From Mucilaginibacter sp. OK098 (lineage in GTDB: Bacteria > Bacteroidota > Bacteroidia > Sphingobacteriales > Sphingobacteriaceae): DNA of 64,000 nt. The stretch covers positions 124,001-188,000 of the forward strand of contig NZ_FRCM01000004.1 in NCBI RefSeq assembly GCF_900142915.1, written 5' to 3'. The stretch's first letter is position 1. Each line of letters begins with the position of its first letter. The position numbers and the translations under genes were made by a program. Below are positions 54,095-62,133 of this stretch, piece by piece. Under the pieces are notes generated by a model. That model did not search any database, had not been told where the DNA came from, and saw only the letters and a program-made list of their open reading frames with translations.

Positions 54095-54139
54095 GGAAAA
54101 TCAAAGTATTTTTGGGATATCTGATTTGTAATTATCGGC

Positions 54140-55078
54140 CTAACGGCTATTGCTAATCCCCGATTTAGGAACTATGTCTTCGCCAATTTTCAATTCAGAT
54201 AATTTAGCGGCGGCAACCAGTTTATCATTATAGTCGTTAAATCCGTCAAAGGCGCCAGACCTATCACTTGCATAAGGCAGCACTGAGATAAACTCTTTAG
54301 ATGCTGCTAAACCTGATTGATCACGGTCAAAATAGATATCCAAAAATGAAAACGCCTTTGCCTTTTCAATTCCCTCAGCTAATAGAGCAATAGTATTCAA
54401 AACGATAACACTATGGTCCGATGTAGTATTCTCCGCTTTCCAGCTGAGATAGTTTATAAACCCCTCAAACACTACCGCTTTTTTTGAATGTCCTTGTATA
54501 AAGCTTATCGCTTTATTTCCAAGGCAGCCCTTGAAATATTTGTTCCGAACCTCCCATGCGTTTTTTTCGTTTTTCCAGCCTGCAGCATAAAAGTGTTTCC
54601 GTTCACCCTTTTCATCCTGCACAAAGTAGTAGATTTCATGGAGTGTTTCTTTCGCCTGGTCAAAAATTTGACGGCCTTTAAGATATTCAGTAATGGCCGG
54701 ATGCGTCCCAATTTCCTTTGTTTCGATTACAATGTAATTTGGAATCTTTACAGATATGCGGGGCCGTATTGCCTTCTTCTCCATTAAGGATATGTTGCAA
54801 ACATCCTGGATCTTTTGAATAACCTCGCCAAAAGATAAATGGCCCCATAAAGCCAGGCCGAGGTCAACAATGTTCCCCCCTTTGCGTGTACCATGATCAA
54901 ACCAGACTCCCAATTCATCATTAACGCTGAACGAAGGTTTAGTGTCATTTTCACGCAGAATACTGATGTACAATTTTTCTCTGCCATATTTTTTAATAGG
55001 CTGGTGACCAAGGCGCGCCAAAAAATCGACAAGAGATGCCTGATCTTTCAGCTCTTTTGCTGTAAGTAATACTGACAT
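54140..55078 (-). CDS. Toprim-domain primase-like protein
   Basis: 312 aa. The N-terminal part looks like a CHC2 primase finger (KPSFSVNDELGVWFDHGTRK, GGNIVDLGLALWG) but lacks the zinc-binding cysteines. The C-terminal Toprim domain has Glu205 in VVFEGFINYL and Asp251/Asp253 in YFDRDQSGL. Such short DnaG-like proteins are common in Bacteroidetes mobilisable elements and may prime second-strand synthesis in the recipient. It lies 41 bp after a wHTH gene and is transcribed toward mobA. Confidence 0.85.
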   Translation of the reverse strand: MSVLLTAKELKDQASLVDFLARLGHQPIKKYGREKLYISILRENDTKPSFSVNDELGVWFDHGTRKGGNIVDLGLALWGHLSFGEVIQKIQDVCNISLMEKKAIRPRISVKIPNYIVIETKEIGTHPAITEYLKGRQIFDQAKETLHEIYYFVQDEKGERKHFYAAGWKNEKNAWEVRNKYFKGCLGNKAISFIQGHSKKAVVFEGFINYLSWKAENTTSDHSVIVLNTIALLAEGIEKAKAFSFLDIYFDRDQSGLAASKEFISVLPYASDRSGAFDGFNDYNDKLVAAAKLSELKIGEDIVPKSGISNSR

Positions 55079-55119
55079 TTTTTAAAATTTAAATGGTTAA
55101 TTCTGGGAAAGGCCCGGAT

Positions 55120-55389
55120 TCAGGTTAGCTTTGAAATGATAATAGACTTTGCAAGCAGCTCAATTTCAAATCGATCTATTCGCCAGGCTGCAGAATAATC
55201 ACCATCTTTTCTGACGGCGATCAAACCTTCTCTGACCCAATTTTCCACTGTAGTGCGTCCAAACGCTTTGAAAGCTTCACTTTTATTGAGGTAGGGTTTC
55301 ACTTTTCCTGTTTTGATCAATGCGGATAGTGCGCCGAGCTCAGCTGCGGCCTCCGCAATAAGTTTAAGTTGAAAAGGATTGATTTCCAT
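55120..55389 (-). CDS. Excisionase/MerR-like winged-helix protein, copy 1
   Basis: 89 aa. The middle (YLNKSEAFKAFGRTTVENWV) plus the basic wing (REGLIAVRKDG) and the IDRFEIELLAKSI end give a small excisionase-like wHTH. It is a paralogue of the gene at 55588-55872 (SKADAYRIYGRSNVDRWL). Probably a DNA-binding regulator of mobilisation or excision. Confidence 0.7.
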   Translation of the reverse strand: MEINPFQLKLIAEAAAELGALSALIKTGKVKPYLNKSEAFKAFGRTTVENWVREGLIAVRKDGDYSAAWRIDRFEIELLAKSIIISKLT

Positions 55390-55587
55390 GTACCGGCAGC
55401 GGATAACGAACCCGTTAATTCATTTCTACCGGTATATAATTCGGGACTACTCACGTCGGATCTACTCGCCGGGCTCTCGCCTGCCAATGCGTTTTCGGTT
55501 ACTTAATTCACCTTCGCAAAATTTCCGACTTTCTTTGCCGGATAATGCTTTGTCCCAATACGTCAAAGACCGTTATAAGCCAAGCGC

Positions 55588-55872
55588 TTATAGCTTTCTA
55601 TCTGCCACTGGCAGATAAGTATGCCTGTTGCTGGCAGCGGCAACGCAATCCAGCTTAATTCTGTCAAGAAATCTTTTGGAACCTTTTCCAGGCGCGGATA
55701 ATGGAGCTATCAGGTGTTCTGTCAACCAGCGGTCAACATTGCTTCGGCCGTAAATGCGGTAGGCATCGGCCTTGCTGATAAAGGGGGTAATTACCCCACT
55801 TTCAGCAACAGCTTTGGCCACTCCCGAATTAACTGCATTAAGCATTAACAGCGATAAATCCTCGATTTCCAT
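55588..55872 (-). CDS. Excisionase/MerR-like winged-helix protein, copy 2
   Basis: 94 aa from the ATG at 55872 (MEIEDLS), chosen to match the MEINPFQ start of its paralogue. The wHTH core reads FISKADAYRIYGRSNVDRWL, followed by a basic loop (PGKGSKRFLDRIKLD). It is the first gene of the minus-strand mobilisation block and lies just downstream of the strong inverted repeat and palindromes at 55910-56015, which it may bind. Confidence 0.7.
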   Translation of the reverse strand: MEIEDLSLLMLNAVNSGVAKAVAESGVITPFISKADAYRIYGRSNVDRWLTEHLIAPLSAPGKGSKRFLDRIKLDCVAAASNRHTYLPVADRKL

Positions 55873-55909
55873 GAGGTCAAAGCACGGTTTTAGGCGCACG
55901 CAAAAACAG

Positions 55910-55945
55910 TGAAAGGGGGTGAAAGAATCCTTTCACCCCCTTTCA
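55910..55945. terminator. Perfect 16-bp inverted repeat, likely terminator
   Basis: TGAAAGGGGGTGAAAG (55910-55925) pairs perfectly with CTTTCACCCCCTTTCA (55930-55945) around a 4-nt loop. On the minus strand it is followed by CTGTTTTTG, so it can terminate transcription coming from the RteC-like gene before the mobilisation block. It could also be a protein-binding site. Confidence 0.6.
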
Positions 55946-55965
55946 AAAGCGGTTGTTTACTGGCA

Positions 55966-56015
55966 ATAAACTAGTTTATACATGATTGAATTTCAATACA
56001 ATACGGTTTATAAAC
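55966..56015. promoter_or_regulatory. Cluster of palindromes in the divergent control region
   Basis: ATAAACTAGTTTAT (55966-55979) is a perfect 14-bp palindrome. ATTGAATTTCAAT (odd centre) follows at about 55984-55996, and GTTTATAAAC lies at 56006-56015. They sit between the divergent wHTH gene and the 113-aa gene, so operator function is plausible. Confidence 0.45.
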
Positions 56016-56069
56016 ACGCATTAGCTATCTGTTATAAAAAATAGACAGTCAGGAAAAATTTCCAGAAAA

Positions 56070-56411
56070 ATGAGAGAGGCAGCATGTTATATTCCAAATT
56101 CTGTTAAACATTCGTTTTCAATTATGCTGCAAAAGCTGCAAATTTGGTATACTCAATTAAAAGCAAGCATTTTAAGTATGTTGGAAAACGCAAAGCTTAA
56201 ATTTTCATTCCTCAAACTTGGTATGGCAGGTGAGTTTACTGAGCGTGCCGAAAAACTAGGTTTGCTTAATCTTGGCGACCTGATGTCTGTGAATCTGGCC
56301 AAGCTAAAAGCTCACAGGGACTTTAATTATATATGGTATGCAGAAATGTTGAGGATGTTGAAAAGTCAGGGGCTTTTACATGAATTTCAAAAGCGTACGC
56401 TAGAGGCTTAG
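56070..56411 (+). CDS. Small protein with alpha-CTD-like helical fold
   Basis: 113 aa with no signal peptide. The C-terminal 60 residues (ERAEKLGLLNLGDLMSVNLA, KLKAHRDFNYIWYAEML, RMLKSQGLLHEF) echo the helix-hairpin-helix of the RNA polymerase alpha C-terminal domain, where a similar pattern (NLGI.TLGDLL...L...) binds DNA or activators. The match is weak. It diverges from the mobilisation block and its 3' end overlaps the convergent RteC-like gene by 4 bp. Confidence 0.55.
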   Translation: MREAACYIPNSVKHSFSIMLQKLQIWYTQLKASILSMLENAKLKFSFLKLGMAGEFTERAEKLGLLNLGDLMSVNLAKLKAHRDFNYIWYAEMLRMLKSQGLLHEFQKRTLEA

Positions 56412-57586
56412 TTATAATTTGAAAGGTTATAATTGGTGTTTAACCAATTGAGCATACTGATCAATAAAGCCTTTAATTTTCGGGCTGTTGCATGTTCAAC
56501 GACACTCGATTTTTTCTGAAGACTTTCTGGGGAAATAAAGTCCGTATTAGGCGTGTAATAATGCCTCGCGTAAAAAGCAAAAAGTTCACCAATATGTTCC
56601 TTTGCCAAAACTCCTTTTTCTACCTGCATGCGTAAAAACAATCCTAATTGCGCAACGGAAAGATTGATTAACATTCGTTTCGAGTTAGGCCGGTAGCCTT
56701 CACCTTCCAATAAATGGCGACTAATTTTTAGTCTTTCTTTCACCAAGCTATATTTTTCTGAAAGAAACTTATTGAGTTCATTATGAAGGCAATGTTTATC
56801 CCAGGGACTTTTTAGACCAAAAGAAATGGACAAATCATATAAGTGGCCTTTTAAATCCAGCAATTTTTGTTTTTGTTCTATCAAGCCATCCTGTTCAGTA
56901 AGAATTGCATTCCATTGTTCCAGGCAAAAAAGAAAAAAATCAGGGAGGTTAAAATCATTGGCGATCAGGAAATCAATTACCTGAGCAGGATCAGTAAATT
57001 GTTTTTTCACTATAGCCTCAATAAGTTTTCGGATATAGTGATTGTCTCCTCTCTTTAAATATCTTTGATTAATAAGGAAGTTAAGGCCATCGGAGAATAT
57101 ACTGGTAATATTCAAAGCAATAGACTGGCCCTGCAAATGTTGCTTTGCGGCTATTGCTAACAATCTCAACTCCTGTTTTACCTGGTAAATTGCATAGTGA
57201 CTATACGCCGTTTGGGCAGCAATTTTTGGGAACCGTTTAGCCAGTACTTCCAAAATATCTTCAAGCGATCCGCAGCTCGACAAATAGCTTTGCCGGATGC
57301 GGGCCGCCATCGAATGTTTTTGCCAAACCTTAGTATATTTTGTCAGGTATTCATTAATCGTATTGCTCAGATCAGTAAGCAGATTGATCAGCTCAGAAAT
57401 ATTTATCCCTCGCTCATGAGTAACTATAGCCGATTTAAAGGCATTTCTGGATAGTTCTGCAATAGCTGCATTAATAAAATCATTCCATTTTTCGAACTCG
57501 CCAGTGGTCATAGGCTGCCTGGCGATAGTGTTCGGATGCAGCGATTCTTTTACAAATTGTTGAAGTTGAACTGAGATGTTTTTCAT
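56408..57586 (-). CDS. RteC-like or related hypothetical regulator
   Basis: 392 aa, helical, without signal peptide or membrane segment. The end (LINLSVAQLGLFLRMQVEKG, then ELFAFYARHYYTPNTDFISP and KLKALLISMLNWLN) has the pattern seen at the C-terminus of RteC-type proteins, which control excision and transfer in CTnDOT elements. The preceding part (LNFLINQRYLKRGDNHYIRK and LDLKGHLYDLSISFGLKSPW) is not recognised. Its place at the edge of the mobilisation region supports a regulatory role. Confidence 0.5.
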   Translation of the reverse strand: MKNISVQLQQFVKESLHPNTIARQPMTTGEFEKWNDFINAAIAELSRNAFKSAIVTHERGINISELINLLTDLSNTINEYLTKYTKVWQKHSMAARIRQSYLSSCGSLEDILEVLAKRFPKIAAQTAYSHYAIYQVKQELRLLAIAAKQHLQGQSIALNITSIFSDGLNFLINQRYLKRGDNHYIRKLIEAIVKKQFTDPAQVIDFLIANDFNLPDFFLFCLEQWNAILTEQDGLIEQKQKLLDLKGHLYDLSISFGLKSPWDKHCLHNELNKFLSEKYSLVKERLKISRHLLEGEGYRPNSKRMLINLSVAQLGLFLRMQVEKGVLAKEHIGELFAFYARHYYTPNTDFISPESLQKKSSVVEHATARKLKALLISMLNWLNTNYNLSNYN

Positions 57587-57661
57587 ATAAAAGGTATCGT
57601 TGTTCCATGTGGTATTTAAAAAGATCGATTATGATTAGGCAATATTGATTGGTATTGAAGA

Positions 57662-58927
57662 TCACGAGTTGTATTTTTTTGATATGTATAATTTTTCATC
57701 TATTTGGTTAAAGGCTTCCAGCACTCTACCTAGCTGCTCAAAAGTATGCGTGGCCATAACATTCATTCTGATCCGGGCATCTTTCTTTGAAACTGCGGGA
57801 TACATAATCGGATTTGTATAGACCCCCGATTTTAGTAGCAATCGTCCGGCTTCAAGCGTTTTTGGGATATCTCCGATTTTAACCGGAATTACCGCTGATG
57901 CCGAAGTGCCTACATCAAAACCTGCAGAGATCAACCCATTTTTTAAAAAATTAATATTTGCCCACAATTTTGAACGCCACTCTGGTTCCTCATCAACCAA
58001 TTCAATGGCTTTCAAAATTCCAAAAATGGCTGGAGTTGCGGTTGTCGAAAACAAATGCTGTTTGGATTGATATTTTAAATATTCGATCAGGTTGGGATCA
58101 CCAAGTACATAGCCACCAATATTACCTAATGCCTTGCTGAATGTTCCGGTGATGATATCAACTTTATCAAATACGTTATCTAATTCGATCACACCTCGTC
58201 CTGTTTTACCAATCACACCAATTCCATGGGCATCATCAACAACAAGATAGCCACCATACTTATGGGTTATATCAGCAATAGCTTCAATTGGGGCAAGATC
58301 GCCGTCCTGGCTGTATACGCCATCAATAACCACCATCCGTGTCCGGTACTTGTCCTGCGCATTTTTTAATACCCGCTCTAACATTTCGAGATTATTGTGT
58401 AGAAAGGTCTTGACATTGGTATTTAGTGCGCCTTCGTGAACGCTGGCATGTACAGCCATATCTAAGATGATAAGATCCTCTTTATGTAAAAGACATTGGA
58501 GAGTTGCACTATTTGCAGTATAACCAGTCGTATATAAGATGGCCTCTTTTTTTCGATAAAATTTCGCAATCTTTTCTTCGAGCATTTTATGATAAATAAA
58601 ATGGCCTCCGATAGCTGGCGACGCTCCTGAGCCGGTACCATACCTGCTGATACCATCAATCACCGCTGCTTTTATTTTGGGGTGCTGGCTAAAACCAAGG
58701 TAATCATTGGATACGAGGCAAACAGAGCGGGTTGCTTCCCTATCTCCCGGAAGCAGCAAATCCATTTCCGGGCCAACCGGCGAAAGGGATTCAATCCGAT
58801 AGTTTAAATGACCGTTGTTTCGCAGGAAATCAAGGTATTCATGAAATTCGTTAACTGTAGTGTAAAGGCTTTGCCCTTGAACATTTTCAAAATCTTTGAA
58901 GCTCGCATTATGGAAATTTATTTTCAT
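57662..58927 (-). CDS. Alpha-oxoamine synthase (serine palmitoyltransferase/KBL/BioF-like)
   Basis: 421 aa PLP enzyme of fold type I. Visible are NDYLGFSQHPKIKAAVIDGI, the glycine-rich YGTGSGASPAIGG, DDAHGIGVIGKTGRG (Asp231, His234) and the PLP-binding Lys265 in GTFSKALGNIGGYV. It condenses an amino acid with an acyl-CoA, releasing CO2. Serine palmitoyltransferase, aminoketobutyrate ligase and BioF share these motifs; the length and N-terminal extension fit the sphingolipid-type branch common in Bacteroidetes, but I cannot fix the substrate. It diverges from a Crp-type gene. Confidence 0.88.
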   Translation of the reverse strand: MKINFHNASFKDFENVQGQSLYTTVNEFHEYLDFLRNNGHLNYRIESLSPVGPEMDLLLPGDREATRSVCLVSNDYLGFSQHPKIKAAVIDGISRYGTGSGASPAIGGHFIYHKMLEEKIAKFYRKKEAILYTTGYTANSATLQCLLHKEDLIILDMAVHASVHEGALNTNVKTFLHNNLEMLERVLKNAQDKYRTRMVVIDGVYSQDGDLAPIEAIADITHKYGGYLVVDDAHGIGVIGKTGRGVIELDNVFDKVDIITGTFSKALGNIGGYVLGDPNLIEYLKYQSKQHLFSTTATPAIFGILKAIELVDEEPEWRSKLWANINFLKNGLISAGFDVGTSASAVIPVKIGDIPKTLEAGRLLLKSGVYTNPIMYPAVSKKDARIRMNVMATHTFEQLGRVLEAFNQIDEKLYISKKYNS

Positions 58928-59059
58928 AGTTATGGGTTTAGCGATAAATGTAGGTCAGCATTTTTTCAAAAAATGGGACATGGAGTTAATTAATTGACAA
59001 TTAGTTAGCATTTAATCGATATTTCTACCGGATGTCCCAACTTTAAAAATTTTGGACTT

Positions 59060-59067
59060 TAATTTTG
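59060..59067 (+). promoter_or_regulatory. Possible -7 element before the Crp-type gene
   Basis: TAATTTTG at 59060-59067 matches the Bacteroidetes TAnnTTTG -7 consensus about 55 bp before the start codon. No TTTG is present at the right -33 spacing, so this is only a candidate. Confidence 0.25.
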
Positions 59068-59121
59068 GCTATCGAGAGGCTTTCAGAAAGTTTTTCTGAT
59101 AAGTATTAATAAGGAAAAACC

Positions 59122-59688
59122 ATGTTAAATGACACCGTAACTCAGGTTCTCGATAAGGCAGGCCAGTTTTCTAATGATTTTAAATCGGCCTTGGAGCCCC
59201 AATTGCATGTAGAAATTTATAAAAATAAACAGATCATACACGCGGCAGGCCAGGTGGAAACGAACCTGTATTTGATCGAAAGTGGATTTGCCAGAAGTTA
59301 TTATTATGACCGAAAGGGAACCGAGCATACTGTCAGATTCTGGACATCGGGAGACCTGATATTTTCTTATGAGGGCTATTATAAAGTACCATCGTTTTAC
59401 TATACCGAATTTATGGACATTTCCCATGCCATCGCGTTTAGTTATGCCGATTTGATCGACTTGCAAAAAAAATTCCCTGAGATGTCAGTTTTAACCAAGC
59501 ATATGCTGCTAAAAAACCATAAAGAAGAATATGAACGCCAAAACATTTTAACGCTTCCTGCAAATGAGCGGTACGAGCGCCTGCTTGAGCACAATCATAC
59601 TATTTTCAAAAGGAGCCCTGCGAAATTTATCGCATCGTACCTGAATATGTCAAGGGAAACCCTGGCGCGATTGATGGGTAAACAATAA
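59122..59688 (+). CDS. Crp/Fnr-family transcriptional regulator
   Basis: 188 aa. The cyclic-nucleotide-binding fold (about 25-125) is seen in LHVEIYKNKQIIHAAGQVET and NLYLIESGFARSYYYDRKG. The C-terminal helices (FIASYLNMSRETLARLMGKQ) end early in place of a complete wing, as in many short Bacteroidetes Crp-like proteins. It may regulate the divergent alpha-oxoamine synthase or the MauE-like gene that follows. Confidence 0.88.
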   Translation: MLNDTVTQVLDKAGQFSNDFKSALEPQLHVEIYKNKQIIHAAGQVETNLYLIESGFARSYYYDRKGTEHTVRFWTSGDLIFSYEGYYKVPSFYYTEFMDISHAIAFSYADLIDLQKKFPEMSVLTKHMLLKNHKEEYERQNILTLPANERYERLLEHNHTIFKRSPAKFIASYLNMSRETLARLMGKQ

Positions 59689-59823
59689 CCATAAGTGTGA
59701 TGGTTGTTACTAAAAAAAATCTAAATACTCGAAAAGATTGTATCAATAGCGACGATAAATTGTAATCCTTGTCATCGTCAAAACTTTTAGGAGTACCGAG
59801 CTTTATCGTACAATTTACCAACG

Positions 59824-60252
59824 ATGAAACGCTCGGATTTACCTGACCTCATTTCCTTCCTATTAATTCTAATGTTTAGTTACGCCACTGCAAGTAAGCT
59901 AATAACATTTGCCACTTTCAGAACTCAAATGTTGGTTCAACCTGTTCCAAGATGGTCAGTCGATTTTTTGATATATGCAGTACCGATATCCGAGATCATA
60001 ACTGTTGCCGTTTTACTATTCAAAAAATCCATGGCTGTCGGCTTCTACCTATCCTCCATATTAATGGCAGCGTTTTCAGTATATGTAGGGCTTGCTATGA
60101 CCGGAATCTATGGGGATATACCATGTTCCTGTGGGGGAATTATCCGCCATTTACGCTGGCCCGGCCATTTTGCTTTTAACCTGATATTCCTTGCAATCAG
60201 TATATATGGAATTTTTATTGACCTAAGAGAAAGGAGGTTCATTGGCAAGTAG
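59824..60252 (+). CDS. MauE/DoxX-like redox-associated membrane protein
   Basis: 142 aa with four membrane segments (about 8-28, 46-66, 70-90, 115-135). The sequence GIYGDIPCSCGGIIRHLRWP in the third loop has the CxC pair conserved in this family, and FSYATASKLITFATFRTQM matches its first loop. MauE/DoxX proteins are linked to thiol-disulfide chemistry. The next gene encodes a small secreted peptide with cysteines, a pairing seen repeatedly in Bacteroidetes. Confidence 0.85.
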   Translation: MKRSDLPDLISFLLILMFSYATASKLITFATFRTQMLVQPVPRWSVDFLIYAVPISEIITVAVLLFKKSMAVGFYLSSILMAAFSVYVGLAMTGIYGDIPCSCGGIIRHLRWPGHFAFNLIFLAISIYGIFIDLRERRFIGK

Positions 60253-60385
60253 ATTTTAATATTTAAATCGTTTGATGCAGTTGGGAAATTTGTATTGAAC
60301 ACGGCGAAGATTCCGATAAATCCTAAATCAATAATTTATCATTAAAGTTTTTACTGCTTTTTGATTTATAAAAACAGACATCATT

Positions 60386-60706
60386 ATGAAAAGAAAAATT
60401 TTAGGTTTCGCAGCCATTGCTGTCGCTATCGCTGCAAGTGCATTTACTGTTCCTACTTCCAAAGCAACAACCAAATTAACAAGCTATAAATGGTTTGAAA
60501 TTTCAGGAAGTGTGGGGCTTAGTTCAGCGGTTCCGCAAGCTAGCGCAACTTACCTTGGTGAAGGTACAACAGCTCCAGAGGAAGATTGCAGTAATTCAAA
60601 CAGCCATCAATGCGTTTCCGGGTTTAACGCGAACCAGGTTAATACCAGCAACCAACTAATCAATAACAGCCAAATGGCCCAGGTTATCGATCAGACAAAG
60701 GATTGA
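60386..60706 (+). CDS. Small secreted Cys-containing peptide (DUF6520-like)
   Basis: 106 aa. A signal peptide (MKRKILGFAAIAVAIAASAF, cleavage after about 28) is followed by a short mature region with two cysteines (EEDCSNSNSHQCVSGFNANQ) and a Asn/Gln-rich tail. The pattern, with a Lys-rich start and C-x(8)-C, resembles the DUF6520 family of Bacteroidetes secreted peptides. It follows the MauE-like gene by 133 bp, so the membrane protein may help form its disulfide. Function unknown. Confidence 0.65.
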   Translation: MKRKILGFAAIAVAIAASAFTVPTSKATTKLTSYKWFEISGSVGLSSAVPQASATYLGEGTTAPEEDCSNSNSHQCVSGFNANQVNTSNQLINNSQMAQVIDQTKD

Positions 60707-60728
60707 TTATAATAAACCTGAACAAAGA

Positions 60729-60758
60729 GAAAGAGCCACTATTCGTGGCTCTTTCTTT
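60729..60758. terminator. Bidirectional terminator between peptide gene and susD
   Basis: AAAGAGCCAC (about 60730-60739) and GTGGCTCTTT (60745-60754) form a 10-bp stem with a 5-nt loop and T-rich flanks, directly before the convergent susD stop codon. Confidence 0.75.
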
Positions 60759-62128
60759 TAATATCCAGGGTTCTGAACTAAGTTTGGGTTTCTGGAAATC
60801 TCATTTATCGGAATCGGATATAAAATTGAATTATGATTCCAATTAGGTTTTACAGCGGGCAGGACAACATCGGCCCGGTTAGTTCTTTGTAAATCAAACC
60901 ACCGATTTCCCCATTCACAAAATAGTTCTGACTGTCTTTCTTTTTCTATCGCTAATAAAAGCGATGCCTTATCACTGGCTAGCGTATTGGGTAAACCGGC
61001 ACGAGTTCTAATTACATTTAAATCTGCTACCGCTCCGAGAATGTTATTTTGGTTTGTACGAGCTTCAGCACGTATAAGGTATTGTTCTGCTAATCTGAAT
61101 ATGGAGTAATTTTCGGTAATGGTAGCCGTCGTTCTACCAACTTTATACTTGTACGGATATGGGTAAGAGACGCCTTTTATAATTCTGTAATTCGTCCATT
61201 TAACTTTTCGCTGATCGCCGGTTTCAAAGGAATTATTTAACTGACCCGTGATGGGGTATTTCGGAGCGACTGTTGTACTTGACGGCACAAAGAAATATCC
61301 TTCCAATGTGGCAAACCCTGGGAATACAGGAATAATTTTCCATATAGTTTCATTACTACTATTTAAAAAAACATTGTTTAAATTCGGTTCTAAGGAATAA
61401 ATACCTGAACCAATGATCTTTGAGGATTCTGATTCCGCCGCTACATAATTTTTGCGGTATAATTGGACTTTAGCTAATAGAGCAGTTGCCGAATAAAAGT
61501 TTGCACGCTCCGCCATATTGTTTTTAAGCAAATTTGCCTGTGCAAATGTTACATCGGTTATGATTTGAGAATAAATGCTGTCTACCGGGAATCTTGCCAT
61601 ACTTTGATTGACATGGTAATCAGTCGAACGTTGCAAAGGAACAGGGCCATATAAATTAACAAGATTAAAGTATAGAAAGGCTCTTATCTGTTTCGCCTCA
61701 GCAAGAAGATTTGTTTTTACCGAAACCGGCAAATTAGGACTTGCATTAATTCCCTCAATACAGGCATTCACATCGTAAACAAACTTGTAAGCACTCGTCC
61801 AAAGTGAAGCGTTAATGGTATTATTAGGATTGATTTGGTTGTTAAAAAGCTGGCTGATGTTTACATCTGTCGCCGATTGAGCCATTTCGTCCCCAGATAA
61901 TCCAGGATAAAGTGTTAATCCACCTGACGCAAGATTTAAGGATAAACTTTGATACATATTTACATAAATTCCAGCAATGGCACTATTGGCGCTTGCACTG
62001 TCTGCAAATATTTTATCAGTTGTTAATTGGTTTTTTGGCGGCTGAATTTCCAGGTACTTCTTGCAGGCTTGCATAGTAAGAACCGAAAAGATCATTGTCA
62101 ACCACAAGAATTTATTATTATTTTTCAT
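60758..62128 (-). CDS. SusD/RagB-family outer-membrane lipoprotein
   Basis: 456 aa with a lipoprotein signal peptide ending MQAC (Cys22). The N-terminal SusD-like part (ADSASANSAIAGIYVNMYQS, LLAEAKQIRAFLYFNLVNLY) and the C-terminal domain (RLAEQYLIRAEARTNQNNIL, ADLNVIRTRAGL, LLLAIEKERQSELFCEWGNR) are both intact. It starts 5 bp after the upstream susC stop and should form a SusCD pair with it. No enzyme genes lie within the window to indicate a substrate. Confidence 0.93.
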   Translation of the reverse strand: MKNNNKFLWLTMIFSVLTMQACKKYLEIQPPKNQLTTDKIFADSASANSAIAGIYVNMYQSLSLNLASGGLTLYPGLSGDEMAQSATDVNISQLFNNQINPNNTINASLWTSAYKFVYDVNACIEGINASPNLPVSVKTNLLAEAKQIRAFLYFNLVNLYGPVPLQRSTDYHVNQSMARFPVDSIYSQIITDVTFAQANLLKNNMAERANFYSATALLAKVQLYRKNYVAAESESSKIIGSGIYSLEPNLNNVFLNSSNETIWKIIPVFPGFATLEGYFFVPSSTTVAPKYPITGQLNNSFETGDQRKVKWTNYRIIKGVSYPYPYKYKVGRTTATITENYSIFRLAEQYLIRAEARTNQNNILGAVADLNVIRTRAGLPNTLASDKASLLLAIEKERQSELFCEWGNRWFDLQRTNRADVVLPAVKPNWNHNSILYPIPINEISRNPNLVQNPGY

Positions 62129-62133
62129 GATGT

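Noticed and set aside
55379..55618. A 79-aa plus-strand frame between the two wHTH genes; also the 198-bp gap as a second octamer array
   Set aside because: The frame overlaps both neighbouring genes and looks random. A check for 8-bp phase in this gap failed after a few units.
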